DNA from: Ilumatobacter coccineus YM16-304 | GTDB lineage: Bacteria > Actinomycetota > Acidimicrobiia > Acidimicrobiales > Ilumatobacteraceae | DNA length: 64,000 nucleotides | Reading direction: 5' to 3' | Assembly: GCF_000348785.1 (NCBI RefSeq) | Contig: NC_020520.1 | Location: 3,100,001 to 3,164,000, forward strand | Notes under the pieces: model-generated | Database searches by the model: none | The model's input: only the letters and a program-made list of their open reading frames with translations | What the model was told of the DNA's origin: nothing | In this document: one piece after another, positions 41,907 to 51,900 of the stretch | Layout of the letters: each line of letters starts with the position of its first letter | Numbering within the stretch: position 1 is the stretch's first letter | Made by a program: the position numbers and the translations under genes

Positions 41907-42584
41907 TCACTCGTAGACGCCGCGAGCCTGGTCACGCACGATGATGCCGCGATCGAGCTGGATGACGCGCTTGCGCATCGTGTTGACGATGCGTTGGTCG
42001 TGTGTGGCCATCACCACGGTGGTGCCGGTCTTGTTGATCCGGTCGAGCAGTCGCATGATGCCTTCACCGGTGGCCGGGTCGAGGTTGCCGGTCGGCTCGT
42101 CGGCGAGGAGGATCAGGGGCCGGTTGACGAACGCGCGAGCGATCGACACACGCTGCTGCTCACCACCCGAGAGTTGGTTCGGAAGTCGCTCTTCCTTGCC
42201 TGCGAGGCCGACGAGGTCGAGCACGGCGGGCACCTGCTGCTTGATGACGTGCTTCGGCCGACCGATCACCTCCTGAGCGAAGGCGACGTTCTCGAACACG
42301 TTCTTCTCGAGCAGGAGCTTGTAGTCCTGGAAGATGTTGCCGATGTTTCGTCGCAGCAGCGGCACGCGGCCGCCGGGCAGGTCGACGATGTTGCGGCCCG
42401 CCACCCAGACCGCCCCACGTTCGGGACGCTCCTGACGGTTGAGCATCCGCAGCAGTGTGCTCTTGCCGGAACCCGAGGGGCCGACGAGGAACACGAACTC
42501 TCCCTTGGCGACATCGAAGCTGGCGTCTTTCAACGCGATGACATCGGAGGAGTAGCTCTTGGTGACGTTTTCGAGTCGAATCAT
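41907..42584 (-). CDS. ftsE: Cell division ATP-binding protein FtsE
   Basis: 225 residues. Walker [10 protein letters not shown] (about 36-44), signature LSGGEQQR, Walker [13 protein letters not shown]. The length and the sequence [13 protein letters not shown] near the Q-loop are typical of FtsE. It provides ATPase action for FtsX. prfB lies upstream, the order known in mycobacteria (prfB, ftsE, ftsX, smpB). Confidence 0.94.
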   Translation of the reverse strand: MIRLENVTKSYSSDVIALKDASFDVAKGEFVFLVGPSGSGKSTLLRMLNRQERPERGAVWVAGRNIVDLPGGRVPLLRRNIGNIFQDYKLLLEKNVFENVAFAQEVIGRPKHVIKQQVPAVLDLVGLAGKEERLPNQLSGGEQQRVSIARAFVNRPLILLADEPTGNLDPATGEGIMRLLDRINKTGTTVVMATHDQRIVNTMRKRVIQLDRGIIVRDQARGVYE

Positions 42585-42709
42585 GGTGAAGTCCGCCCCA
42601 TTGCCGAGGCTGGAAAACAGTACCGCTCAGCGGTCACCCAAACGTGGCACCCCGACGTGACGCGTGTTACCGGCGCCGGAGCATGGTGACCGGCCGAGGG
42701 CGACGACAC

Positions 42710-43819
42710 TCAGTCTTCGTCGTCGGCGTGGGCCCGCTTGTTCTGCAGGAACCCTTCGATGAACTGGTCGATGTCTCCGTCGAACACGGCGCTCACGTTG
42801 GCGGTCTCGATCTCGGTGCGCAGGTCTTTGACCATCTGGTACGGCTGCATCACGTACGACCGGATCTGACTGCCCCAACCGACCTGCGCCTGCTTCCCGG
42901 CGATCGCGTCGAGTTCGGCCTGACGGTCTTCCTCCGCCTTGGCAGCGATCATCGACTTGAGTCGACCCATCGCCCGCTCACGGTTCTGGAGTTGGCTGCG
43001 TTCTTCCTGCGAGCTCGCTACGAGACCGGTCGGATGGTGGATGTAGCGCACCGCCGACGAGGTCTTGTTGATGTGCTGACCACCGGCTCCCGACGCGCGA
43101 AACACCTGCATCTCGATGTCGGATTCGTCGATCTCGACGTCGACGTCTTCGAGCAGCGGCCACACCTGCACCGCCGCGAACGAGGTCTGGCGGCGGCCCT
43201 GGTTGTCGAACGGGCTGATGCGCACGAGGCGGTGCGTGCCGCGCTCGGCCGACATGAGCCCGTAGGCGTAGCGGCCCTGGATCGTGACCTCGGCCGACAT
43301 GATGCCGGCTTCCTGGCCTTCGCTCACACCGTTGAGGCTGATCGTGAACCCGCGCCGCTCGCACCACTTCTCGTACATGCGCAGCAACATCTCGGAGAAG
43401 TCCTGTGCGTCGACGCCACCGTCTTTGGCGTTGATCTGGACGATGCAGTCGGCGTCGTCGTGTTCGCCGGTGAAGAGACTGCGCAGCTCGAGCGAGTCGA
43501 GCTTGTCGCTGACCGCCTTGATCGAGTTCTCGATCTCGGGTTCTTGCGACTCGTCGTCCTCTTCCCGGGCGAGTTCGTGCAGCACTTCGACATCCTGGAT
43601 CTGCGTCGCAAGCGAGTCGAAGGTCTCGAGGTCGTCTTTGAGGTTGGCGTATTCGCCGTTGAGCTTCTTGGCTCGGTTCTGGTCGTCCCAGAGCGCAGGG
43701 TCGGCGATCTCGGCTTCGAGCACGGCGAACCGTTCGCGGTTGTCGGCGATCGACAGGTACGACTCGGCTTCGTCGAGCCGACGTTGCACGTCGCGGATGT
43801 CTGCTGTGAAGTCACGCAT
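42710..43819 (-). CDS. prfB: Peptide chain release factor 2
   Basis: 369 residues in one frame, so the programmed frameshift found in many bacteria is absent. The anticodon-like motif SPF lies in VRISPFDNQGRRQTS and the catalytic GGQ in ASGAGGQHINKT. It releases peptides at UGA and UAA codons. Start ATG at 43819, with a TAACCT -10-like box about 12 bases upstream. A pair of 48-bp palindromes separates it from secA. Confidence 0.96.
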   Translation of the reverse strand: MRDFTADIRDVQRRLDEAESYLSIADNRERFAVLEAEIADPALWDDQNRAKKLNGEYANLKDDLETFDSLATQIQDVEVLHELAREEDDESQEPEIENSIKAVSDKLDSLELRSLFTGEHDDADCIVQINAKDGGVDAQDFSEMLLRMYEKWCERRGFTISLNGVSEGQEAGIMSAEVTIQGRYAYGLMSAERGTHRLVRISPFDNQGRRQTSFAAVQVWPLLEDVDVEIDESDIEMQVFRASGAGGQHINKTSSAVRYIHHPTGLVASSQEERSQLQNRERAMGRLKSMIAAKAEEDRQAELDAIAGKQAQVGWGSQIRSYVMQPYQMVKDLRTEIETANVSAVFDGDIDQFIEGFLQNKRAHADDED

Positions 43820-43859
43820 AGGGGCGTGTCGAGGTTACCGGCGCCCCTCACCCCGCAGG

Positions 43860-43978
43860 GTTTTGCCCCGCGAAACCGTCACAAATGACCGATCCCCGGG
43901 GCAAAACGATCCGGCACCCGGGCGAGCCTGGTTTTGCCCCGCGAAACCGTCACCGATGACGGATCTGCGGGGCAAAAC
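43860..43978. repeat. Two 48-bp palindromic repeats between secA and prfB
   Basis: Copies at 43860-43907 and 43931-43978 share most of their bases. Each begins GTTTTGCCCCGCGAAACCGT, ends CGGGGCAAAAC and folds into a hairpin with an 11-bp outer stem. They lie between the secA stop and the prfB start, both genes being leftward. They could work as a terminator/attenuator pair or belong to a REP-like family. Confidence 0.85.
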
Positions 43979-43986
43979 AGGGTGGG

Positions 43987-46857
43987 TCAGGATTCGCCGT
44001 GGCAGTTCTTGAACTTCTTGCCGCTGCCACACGGGCACGGCGCGTTGCGCGGGGTCTTGTCGAAGGCGTCTTTGACGACCGTCTCCTGCTTCGTCGACTG
44101 CGCCGGCGGTGCCGCCTCGGGCGGGAGTTCGCCGCTCGCCACCGATGCGCTGGCCGCCGACGCGAACCCGTTGCGCTCGACGTCGTCGGAGCTGCTGGTC
44201 TGCAGGTTCGACACGACCGGACCGTCGGCCGCGTCGATCACACCGTCTTTGTTGGTGTCGGCCGGATCGTCGATGACGGCCTTCTGCCCGTCGGACGACG
44301 TGGGCTGGCCGGCCGCGTTCTGGACCACCTGCACGTGCATCACGTACTTCACGAAGTCCTGCGCGATGCCGGTCATCATGCCGCCGAACATCTCGAAGCC
44401 CTCGCGCTGCCACTCGACGAGCGGATCCTTCTGACCCATGGCCCGCAGGTTGATACCGCTCTGCAGGTAGTCCATCTCTTCGAGATGCTCGCGCCAGCGC
44501 TGATCGATGATGCGCAGCATCACCTGGCGCTCGACCTGGCGCAGCACGTCTTCGCCGAGCTCGGCTTCACGCGCTTCGTAGTGACGAACGGCGTCGGCCA
44601 TGACGATGTCGTAGATCTCGTCGGTGTCGGCGGTGTCGCGCAGCTGCTCCTCGGTGATGGAGTTCGGCCAGTAGAGACGCAGCTCCTTGACCAACCCGTC
44701 GAGGTCCCATTCGTCGTCGGCGACCGACGCACAGTGCGTGGAGATCAACGCGTCGACCGCGTCGGCGAGGTACTCCATGCCGGCCGAACGAAGGTCTTCG
44801 CCGTCGAGGATCTGATCGCGGCGCTTGTAGATGACCTTGCGCTGCTCGTTCATCACCTCGTCGTACTTGAGGACGTTCTTGCGGATCTCGGCGTTCTTGG
44901 TCTCGACGGTGGTCTGCGCCCGCTCGATGGCCTTGGTGACCATCTTCGCTTCGATCGCTTCGTCGTCAGGCAGTGCCCGACCCATGACGTAGTTGAGGGC
45001 ACCCGTGGCGAACAGTCGCATCAGGTCGTCTTCGAGGCTCAGGAAGAAACGCGACTCGCCCGGGTCGCCCTGACGACCGGCGCGACCACGCAGCTGGTTG
45101 TCGATACGGCGGCTGTCGTGACGCTCGGAACCGACGACGTACAGGCCCCCGAGCTCGCGCACCTTCTCGCCGTCGGCCTTGCAGGTCTCGGAGTGTTCGG
45201 CGAGCAGTTCGTTGTAGCGAGCGAGGGCCTTCTTGCGGTCTTCCTGGAACTCCTCGGGCATCTGCTCGATCGGCACCGGCAACTCGAACTCGTCGACGAG
45301 CAGCCCCTCGTCGAAGCCTTCCTTCAGCACGTCACGGCGGGCGAGCCCTTCGGGGTTGCCGCCGAGGAGGATGTCGACACCACGACCCGCCATGTTGGTG
45401 GCCACGGTGATGGCGCCGAGGCGACCTGCCTGCGACACGATCTCGGCTTCACGGGTGTGCTGCTTGGCGTTGAGCACCTCGCGCGGGATGCCCCGCTGTT
45501 CGAGGAGTCGTCCGAGCAGCTCGGAGCGTCCGACGCTGGCGGTACCGACGAGCACCGGCTGGCCACGCTCGTGGCGCTCTTCGATGTCGTCGATGATCGA
45601 GTTGAACTTCGCTTCTTCGGTCTTGTAGATCAGGTCGGGTTCGTCGACGCGGATGACCGGCTTGTTGGTGGGGATCGGCACCACACCGAGCTCGTAGGTG
45701 CTCATGAGCTCGGCAGCCTCGGTGGCAGCCGTACCGGTCATGCCGGCGAGCTTGTCGTAGAGGCGGTAGTAGTTCTGCAGCGTGATCGTGGCGAGGGTCT
45801 GGTTCTCCTCTTTGATCTTCACGCCTTCCTTGGCTTCGACCGCCTGGTGGATGCCTTCGGACCACCGGCGGCCTTCGAGCACACGGCCGGTGAACTCGTC
45901 GACGATCTTCACTTCGCCGCCCTGGACGATGTAGTCCTTGTCGCGCTTGTAGAGCTCCTTGGCCTTGAGCGCCACGGTGAACTGGTGCACGAGGTTGGCC
46001 TGCACGTTGTCGTAGAGGTTGTCGACGCCGAGCGCGGCTTCGACCTTCTCGATGCCCTCTTCGGTCGGCACGACGACGCGCTTGTCTTCTTCGAACTCGT
46101 AGTCGACGTCGCGCTTGAGGCTGCGCACGATCGAGGCGAAGCGGTAGTAGAGCTTCGCGGCGTCGGCCACACGACCAGAGATGATGAGCGGGGTACGCGC
46201 TTCGTCGATGAGGATCGAGTCGACTTCGTCGACGATGCAGAAGTTCTGACCGCGCTGCTGGACCTTGGCGTCTTTTGACGGCGCCATGTTGTCGCGCAGG
46301 TAGTCGAAGCCGAGCTCGTTGTTGGTGCCGTACGTGACGTCGGCCATGTAGCTCTTGCGCTTCTCGTCGGGGCGGCTCTTGTGCCCGGCGATGATCAGGC
46401 CGACGTCCATCCCCATGAAGCGGTAGATGCGACCCATGAGCTCGGACTGATAGCGGGCCAGGTAGTCGTTGACCGTGACCAGGTGCACGCCCTTCTCGGC
46501 GAGCGCGTTGAGATACACGGGGGCGGTCGAGGTGAGGGTCTTGCCCTCACCCGTCTTCATCTCGGCGACCCAACCGAAGTGGAGCGCGGCGCCACCCATG
46601 AGCTGGACGTCGAAGTGACGCTGCCCGAGGACGCGCACGGCGGCCTCACGAGTGACGGCGAACGACTCGACCAGCAGGTCGTCGAGGTCGGCACCGTTGG
46701 CGAGGCGTTGGCGGAACTCGGCCGTCTTGCCCTGCAGCTCGACGTCGGACAAGGCTTTCATGTCGGCCTCGAGAGCGTTGACTTCGGGAACGATGCCCTG
46801 CAACGCCTTGAGTTTCTTGCCTTCACCAGCTCGGAGGATGCGGTCCAGAATTCCCAT
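43987..46857 (-). CDS. secA: Preprotein translocase subunit SecA
   Basis: 956 residues, the size of mycobacterial SecA1. Walker A is in AEMKTGEGKTLT (about residues 98-109), a DEAD-like VDEVDSILIDEARTPL near 200-215, and the helicase block AGRGVDILLGG with QLRGRAGRQGDPGESRF. The C-terminal zinc tail NAPCPCGSGKKFKNCHG binds SecB or the ribosome. It drives preproteins through SecYEG. Conserved gene order with comF and ahcY further right matches other Actinobacteria. Confidence 0.96.
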   Translation of the reverse strand: MGILDRILRAGEGKKLKALQGIVPEVNALEADMKALSDVELQGKTAEFRQRLANGADLDDLLVESFAVTREAAVRVLGQRHFDVQLMGGAALHFGWVAEMKTGEGKTLTSTAPVYLNALAEKGVHLVTVNDYLARYQSELMGRIYRFMGMDVGLIIAGHKSRPDEKRKSYMADVTYGTNNELGFDYLRDNMAPSKDAKVQQRGQNFCIVDEVDSILIDEARTPLIISGRVADAAKLYYRFASIVRSLKRDVDYEFEEDKRVVVPTEEGIEKVEAALGVDNLYDNVQANLVHQFTVALKAKELYKRDKDYIVQGGEVKIVDEFTGRVLEGRRWSEGIHQAVEAKEGVKIKEENQTLATITLQNYYRLYDKLAGMTGTAATEAAELMSTYELGVVPIPTNKPVIRVDEPDLIYKTEEAKFNSIIDDIEERHERGQPVLVGTASVGRSELLGRLLEQRGIPREVLNAKQHTREAEIVSQAGRLGAITVATNMAGRGVDILLGGNPEGLARRDVLKEGFDEGLLVDEFELPVPIEQMPEEFQEDRKKALARYNELLAEHSETCKADGEKVRELGGLYVVGSERHDSRRIDNQLRGRAGRQGDPGESRFFLSLEDDLMRLFATGALNYVMGRALPDDEAIEAKMVTKAIERAQTTVETKNAEIRKNVLKYDEVMNEQRKVIYKRRDQILDGEDLRSAGMEYLADAVDALISTHCASVADDEWDLDGLVKELRLYWPNSITEEQLRDTADTDEIYDIVMADAVRHYEAREAELGEDVLRQVERQVMLRIIDQRWREHLEEMDYLQSGINLRAMGQKDPLVEWQREGFEMFGGMMTGIAQDFVKYVMHVQVVQNAAGQPTSSDGQKAVIDDPADTNKDGVIDAADGPVVSNLQTSSSDDVERNGFASAASASVASGELPPEAAPPAQSTKQETVVKDAFDKTPRNAPCPCGSGKKFKNCHGES

Positions 46858-46892
46858 GCGACTTCACATGCTACCGGGGGGTGCGGAGCAAC

Positions 46893-48116
46893 TCAGGGCA
46901 CGTCGTGGCTGGCAGCAGCCGGGATCGTGCCCACGATTCGTGTGCCGACCCGCTTCGTCGACTCGATCTCGACCGTGCCGCCCATCGCTCCGAGACGGTC
47001 GCGCAGGTTGGTCAGCCCGTGGCCGCCCGCCACCGACGGATCGAAGCCGAGTCCGTCGTCGACCACCGTGAACGTGATCGAACGGTGATCACGTTCGAGG
47101 CGCACGTCGACACGACTCGCCGACGCGTGGCGCGACGCGTTCTGCAGCGCTTCGAGAATGCAGAAGTAGACCGCTGCTTCGACGTCGGGAGCGACTCTGC
47201 CGACTCGGTGCAGGTCGAGCTTGACCGGAGCGTCGACTCGGTCGGCGGCGGCTTCGACCGCGGCGACGAGACCGTGCTGGGTGAGCACGGTCGGATACAG
47301 CCCGTGCGCCAGGTCACGGAGCTCGGTGTGTGCGTGACGAACCTCGCGGCTGATGTCGTCGAGTGCCGAGCGCACGTCGTCGGGGGCGTCGACCAGCTTC
47401 GACTTCGCCGCAGCCAACTGCAGGTTGATGCCGACCAGCCGCGACTGCGCTCCATCGTGCAGGTCCTGTTCGATCCGACGACGAGCACGGTCGGTCGCGG
47501 CCACCACACGCTGCCTCGACTCGCGCAACTGCTCGGCCTGCACGTCGAGCGCTCGACGCATCTGGCGTTCTTCCTCCAACGCTCGCGTGAGGTTCTTGTG
47601 ATGTTGCAACGCCACCGTCACCAGTACGCCTCCGAAGCCCGGTGCGGTGCAGATGAGGATCGCCGTGAGCAGCCATTCGGGGACGTCGTCGCTGAGGCCG
47701 GTGACGTCTTGCAGGGTGCCGACGGCGGTGACGGTGACGGCGACGACGAACGACGGCACGACGAATCGCCACAGCCGCCCGACGGGAGCGAACGACGCCG
47801 CCACGACGCTCGGGAACAGGGCACTCACCATCAGCAGCGGCCAGGCGAATGTGGCGATCGCGGCGGCGGCCACCGACACCGTCCAGTTCGCACCCGACAG
47901 CACCCAGAGCGCTCGCTCGACCCGACCGCGACGCAGCGGGATCAGACCGCAGAGGATCACGCCGCCGATCGCAGCGACGAAACACCCGACGGCAAACAGC
48001 CACCCGATACGGGCGACCGTGAGCGACATCGCCACCGTGAAGGCCCCGGCCACGATCGCGAGGAGACCGTCGGCGACGAGGATCCATCGCAGCCGGCCGG
48101 CGCTGACGTCGGTCAC
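46893..48116 (-). CDS. Membrane sensor histidine kinase, NarL-type partner
   Basis: 407 residues. Six N-terminal helices (about 10-175) have no large sensor domain. A HisKA_3-type dimerisation helix follows, with the phosphoacceptor His220 in RRRIEQDLHDGAQSRL, then HATPase motifs N (ALQNASRHA) and G (VDDGLGFD, GGHGLTNLRDRL). GTG start at 48116, overlapping the response-regulator stop by four bases, so the pair is coupled. Signal unknown, probably membrane or envelope status. Confidence 0.9.
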   Translation of the reverse strand: MTDVSAGRLRWILVADGLLAIVAGAFTVAMSLTVARIGWLFAVGCFVAAIGGVILCGLIPLRRGRVERALWVLSGANWTVSVAAAAIATFAWPLLMVSALFPSVVAASFAPVGRLWRFVVPSFVVAVTVTAVGTLQDVTGLSDDVPEWLLTAILICTAPGFGGVLVTVALQHHKNLTRALEEERQMRRALDVQAEQLRESRQRVVAATDRARRRIEQDLHDGAQSRLVGINLQLAAAKSKLVDAPDDVRSALDDISREVRHAHTELRDLAHGLYPTVLTQHGLVAAVEAAADRVDAPVKLDLHRVGRVAPDVEAAVYFCILEALQNASRHASASRVDVRLERDHRSITFTVVDDGLGFDPSVAGGHGLTNLRDRLGAMGGTVEIESTKRVGTRIVGTIPAAASHDVP

Positions 48117-48811
48117 CGACTCGACCGAACTCCCGGCACCTCGGCGGCATCACCGGCGAGGAAGAGCAACACCGCCTTCACTCTCCGATTGACCTCGCGA
48201 TCCTCGGCGAGCCCGAGCTTGGAGAAGATCGAGTTCGAGTGTTTCTCGACGGCGTGCTGGCTCACGTGCAGCCGATCGGCGATGATCGCATTGGTGGCAC
48301 CCGTCGCCATCTCGGCCAGCACATCACGTTCACGCTCCGACAACAGATCGAGCGGCGAATCGACCATCCGGGTGCGGCTGCGAACGAGCGCATCGACCAC
48401 GGCGTCGTCGACGAACGATCCACCGCTGTGCACCGAACGGACGGCATCGGCCAGGCGATCGATCTCGTCGATCCGATCCTTCAACACGTAGCCCCGTCGA
48501 CCGGTCCCGGCATCGAGCAGAGCCAGGGCATAGGCCGGGTCGACGAACTGTGACAGCACCACGACACCCAGCCCGGGTCGGGTGCGACGAAGTTCGGCGG
48601 CCGCCCGGATGCCTTCGTCGTGATGCTCGGGCGGCATGCGGATGTCGGTGAGCACGACGTCGGGGTCGTGACGCTCGACCGATTCGAACAACTCGGGCAG
48701 CGAACCGCACGCCGCCACCACCGTGAGATCTGGCACCGTGTCGAGCAGGGCGATGAGCCCTTCGCGCACCAGGAGGTTGTCCTCAGCCACGACGATCCGG
48801 ATCTCGCTCAC
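48113..48811 (-). CDS. NarL/LuxR-family response regulator
   Basis: 232 residues. Receiver domain at 1-125 with phospho-Asp56 (VVLTDIRMP) and LKDRIDEID at the Lys site. LuxR-type HTH at about 165-225 (LSERERDVLAEMATGATNAIIADRLHVS). Its partner is the kinase at 46893-48116. GTG start at 48811 with TAGCGT seven bases upstream (48824-48819), a leaderless -10. It diverges from the RCC1-like protein across 123 bp, which could be a direct target. Confidence 0.9.
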   Translation of the reverse strand: MSEIRIVVAEDNLLVREGLIALLDTVPDLTVVAACGSLPELFESVERHDPDVVLTDIRMPPEHHDEGIRAAAELRRTRPGLGVVVLSQFVDPAYALALLDAGTGRRGYVLKDRIDEIDRLADAVRSVHSGGSFVDDAVVDALVRSRTRMVDSPLDLLSERERDVLAEMATGATNAIIADRLHVSQHAVEKHSNSIFSKLGLAEDREVNRRVKAVLLFLAGDAAEVPGVRSSR

Positions 48812-48934
48812 CGTGCCGACGCTACACAAGGCGCCGAATCGCGGGAGCGTGGCGACCCGCACTTCGAGGGTAAGGCTGTCCGGAGTGTCGAGGTGTCGGC
48901 ACCCGGCTGTCGACGTCGGCGCGCCACGTCGACG

Positions 48935-51900
48935 ATGGACGTCATGCTCCTCCGACGCGCACTGTCGACCATCACCACCTGCCTCCTCGCCGTGTCTGCC
49001 GGCCTCGGCGTTGCTCCGGGCGCGTCGCACGCCGAGTCGTCGTTCATCGGCGAGCCGCTACCGCTGCCCGACCTCTCCAGGAGCGTCGCCGTCGCCGCCG
49101 ACACGACGTGCGCGATCGACGCCGACGCAGCGCTCCGGTGCTGGGGCAGCAACGAGTACGGCCGACTCGGCGGCGGCAGCCTCTCGCCCGGTTCGGTCGC
49201 GTTCGCCGACGCACAGTCGCTCACGCTCCCCGCAGCGGCGCTGCAGGTGGTCGGTGGCGCCGCCCACTTCTGCGCCCTGCTCGCCGATGGCGACATCCGG
49301 TGCTGGGGCAACAACGGCTTCGGACAGGTCGACCCCGGCGCCGGCAACGGCGTCGGCACTCCGACATCGGTCGAGCTCCCGGTCGGACGGCGCGCCGTCG
49401 AGATCAGTGCCGGTGGCACCTTCAACTGTGCGCTGCTCGACGACGGCCGCGTCGACTGCTGGGGAGCCGGCGGGTCCGGCCAACTCGGTGTCGTGCCAGC
49501 TCCGAGCGCGGCAACGGTGGCCGAACCGATCTCGATGCCAGAGGGAACGAGTGCGGTGTCGGTGGCGACCGGGAACTCCTTTGCGTGTGCGCTGCTCGAC
49601 GACGGACGCGTGTCGTGCTGGGGCGCCAACGGCAGCGGCCAGGCGCTCGGCGCGGGAACGACGGTGCCGGAGCCCGACACCCCCACGATGATCGCTGGGC
49701 AGGTCACCGTGTCACTCGCCGCGAACACCTCGACCGCATGCGCGCTACTCGCCGACAGCACCGTGTCGTGCTGGGGCGACGGAAGCGCCCCCAAGCCCAT
49801 CCAACTGCCGGCCGGGGTCACACCGGTCCGGCTCACCGCCCCCATCGACGCAGCGACCACGTCGATGTGTGTGACCGACACCAATCGAGCGGTGTGGTGC
49901 TGGGGCGATCACCACCTCGCGTCGAACGCCGCTGCTGCAGCGGCACCGGTCGTCGACGAACCGACCCTTGCCGTGGCCACCGGCTCCGAGCACACGTGTG
50001 CCGTGCTCGACGATCGGTCGATGTTGTGCTGGGGCGACAACAGCGCCCGACAGCTCGGCTTCGAATCGACCCATGCCTCCAACACGCCGGTCGCCGTCCC
50101 CGAACCCCTGTCGGCGGTGGGCACTCCGGTCACCGGGATCTCGTCGGTGGCGACCGGTGGTTCGCTGACGTGCGCGATCGCCGACGGCGTGGCCCGTTGC
50201 TTCGGCCTCACCGCCGTCGGTCAGCCGGTGCTCGACGGAGCCCCGCTCGCGATGCCGGGCGGTGCCGCGCCGGTCGAGATCGCCGTCGCACTGCAGCAAG
50301 GAACGGCGTGTGCGATCTTGTCGACCGGTGACGTCGCCTGCTGGGGCAGCAACTCGTCCGGCCTCGCCGGCCAGGTCGACGTGGGCGCACCCTCCGTCGT
50401 CTCGACGCCGACCCTCGTCCCGATCCCTGGCACCGCCGCGGCGACGCAGATCGAAATCGGCGGCGACATCGCCTGCGCGGTGCTCGACGACGGCGACGCT
50501 CGATGCTGGGGTGACGACGCCTCGCTGGGCAACGGTGCCCAAGGCGACTTCGCTCCCGTGCTTCGCCCGGTCGCGCGCTCGGTCGAGGAAGTGGCGGTGG
50601 GGCGCGACCACGCGTGCATGCGTCTCGACGACGGGTCGGCCCAGTGCTGGGGAGGCAACGCCGAGCAGCAACTCGGATCGAACTTCCCGTTGACCACGTT
50701 CATCGATGACCCGGTCGAGATGGTGCTTCCGCCGGCCATTCCCCCGTTCACGGTCACCGAACTCGCCGCGGGCTCCTCGTTCACGTGTGCCCGGCTCAGC
50801 AACGGTCGAGTCGGCTGCTTCGGCGACGGGGCCGATGGTCGCCTCGGCACCGGCGACGTGTTCGACAACGACCAACTCGATCCCTCGGAGTACGTCAACA
50901 GCAACCTGGTGCGTCTCGACGGGCTGGCGGCCGGCTCCTCCCACGCGTGTGGACTCGCCGGCGCCGGCCTGTCCGCGTCGTCGTGGGTCACCTGTTGGGG
51001 CAACGGCTTCTACGGGGCACTCGGGACCGGAGAATCGACCGACTCGAGCACGGGCATCTCGCCCGCACCGTTCGCCGACGAGGTGACGCCGACGCAGATG
51101 GCCGCCGGTTTCGATTCGACGTGTGCCCGGCTCAGCGACGAAACGGCATCGTGCTGGGGCCGCGCTGCTTCGGGACAACTCGGCGTCGGATGGTTGCCGC
51201 CGCAGATCGACCGGGCGGGAGCGCGCTTGCTCGACACGCTGTTCACCCTCGGCGAGACCAGCCGCTACGAACCCGACGCCACCGATCCGACCGATCCCAC
51301 TGACCCCACCGATCCGACCGATCCCACTGACCCCACCGATCCGACCGACGCTGCGGACACGATCGTGCCGATCGACCCGGCGCGCCTGCTCGACACCCGG
51401 GCGGGTGCGGAGACGATCGACGGCATCGCCGCCGAAGGCGGTCCGGTCACCGGTGACTCGTTCATCACCGTTCCGCTCGCGGGCCGCGGGGAGGTTCCGT
51501 CGTCGGCGACCGCCGTGGTGGCGAACCTGACCGCCATCGGTGCGCCGACCAACGGGTACGCGACCCTCTACCCGTGCGGCGACCGCCCGCTGGCGGCGAA
51601 CCTCACGTTCACGCCGGGGGCGCCGAGCGGCAACAACACCGTGGTCCCCCTCGACACCGACGGCAACGTGTGCCTCTACTCGAGCGCCACGGCGAACTAC
51701 ACGCTCGACGTCTCGGCGTACGCCCCAGCCGACTCGCCGCTGGTCGGCATCACTCCGTCACGGTTCTACGAGACTCGCCCGGGCCAATCGACCGTCGACG
51801 GCGCGGGCACTCCCGGCACCATGGTCGAGGCTGGCGATGCCTCAGAGATCACCATCGCCGGCCGCGCCGGGATTCCCACCGACGCTGCGGCCGTGATCGT

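Noticed and set aside
42710-43819. Programmed frameshift in prfB
   Set aside because: The gene reads through in one frame from ATG to stop, with SPF and GGQ motifs intact.
43999-46278. Long open frame on the strand opposite secA
   Set aside because: It is antisense to a complete, well-conserved secA; high-GC codon bias keeps such shadow frames open.
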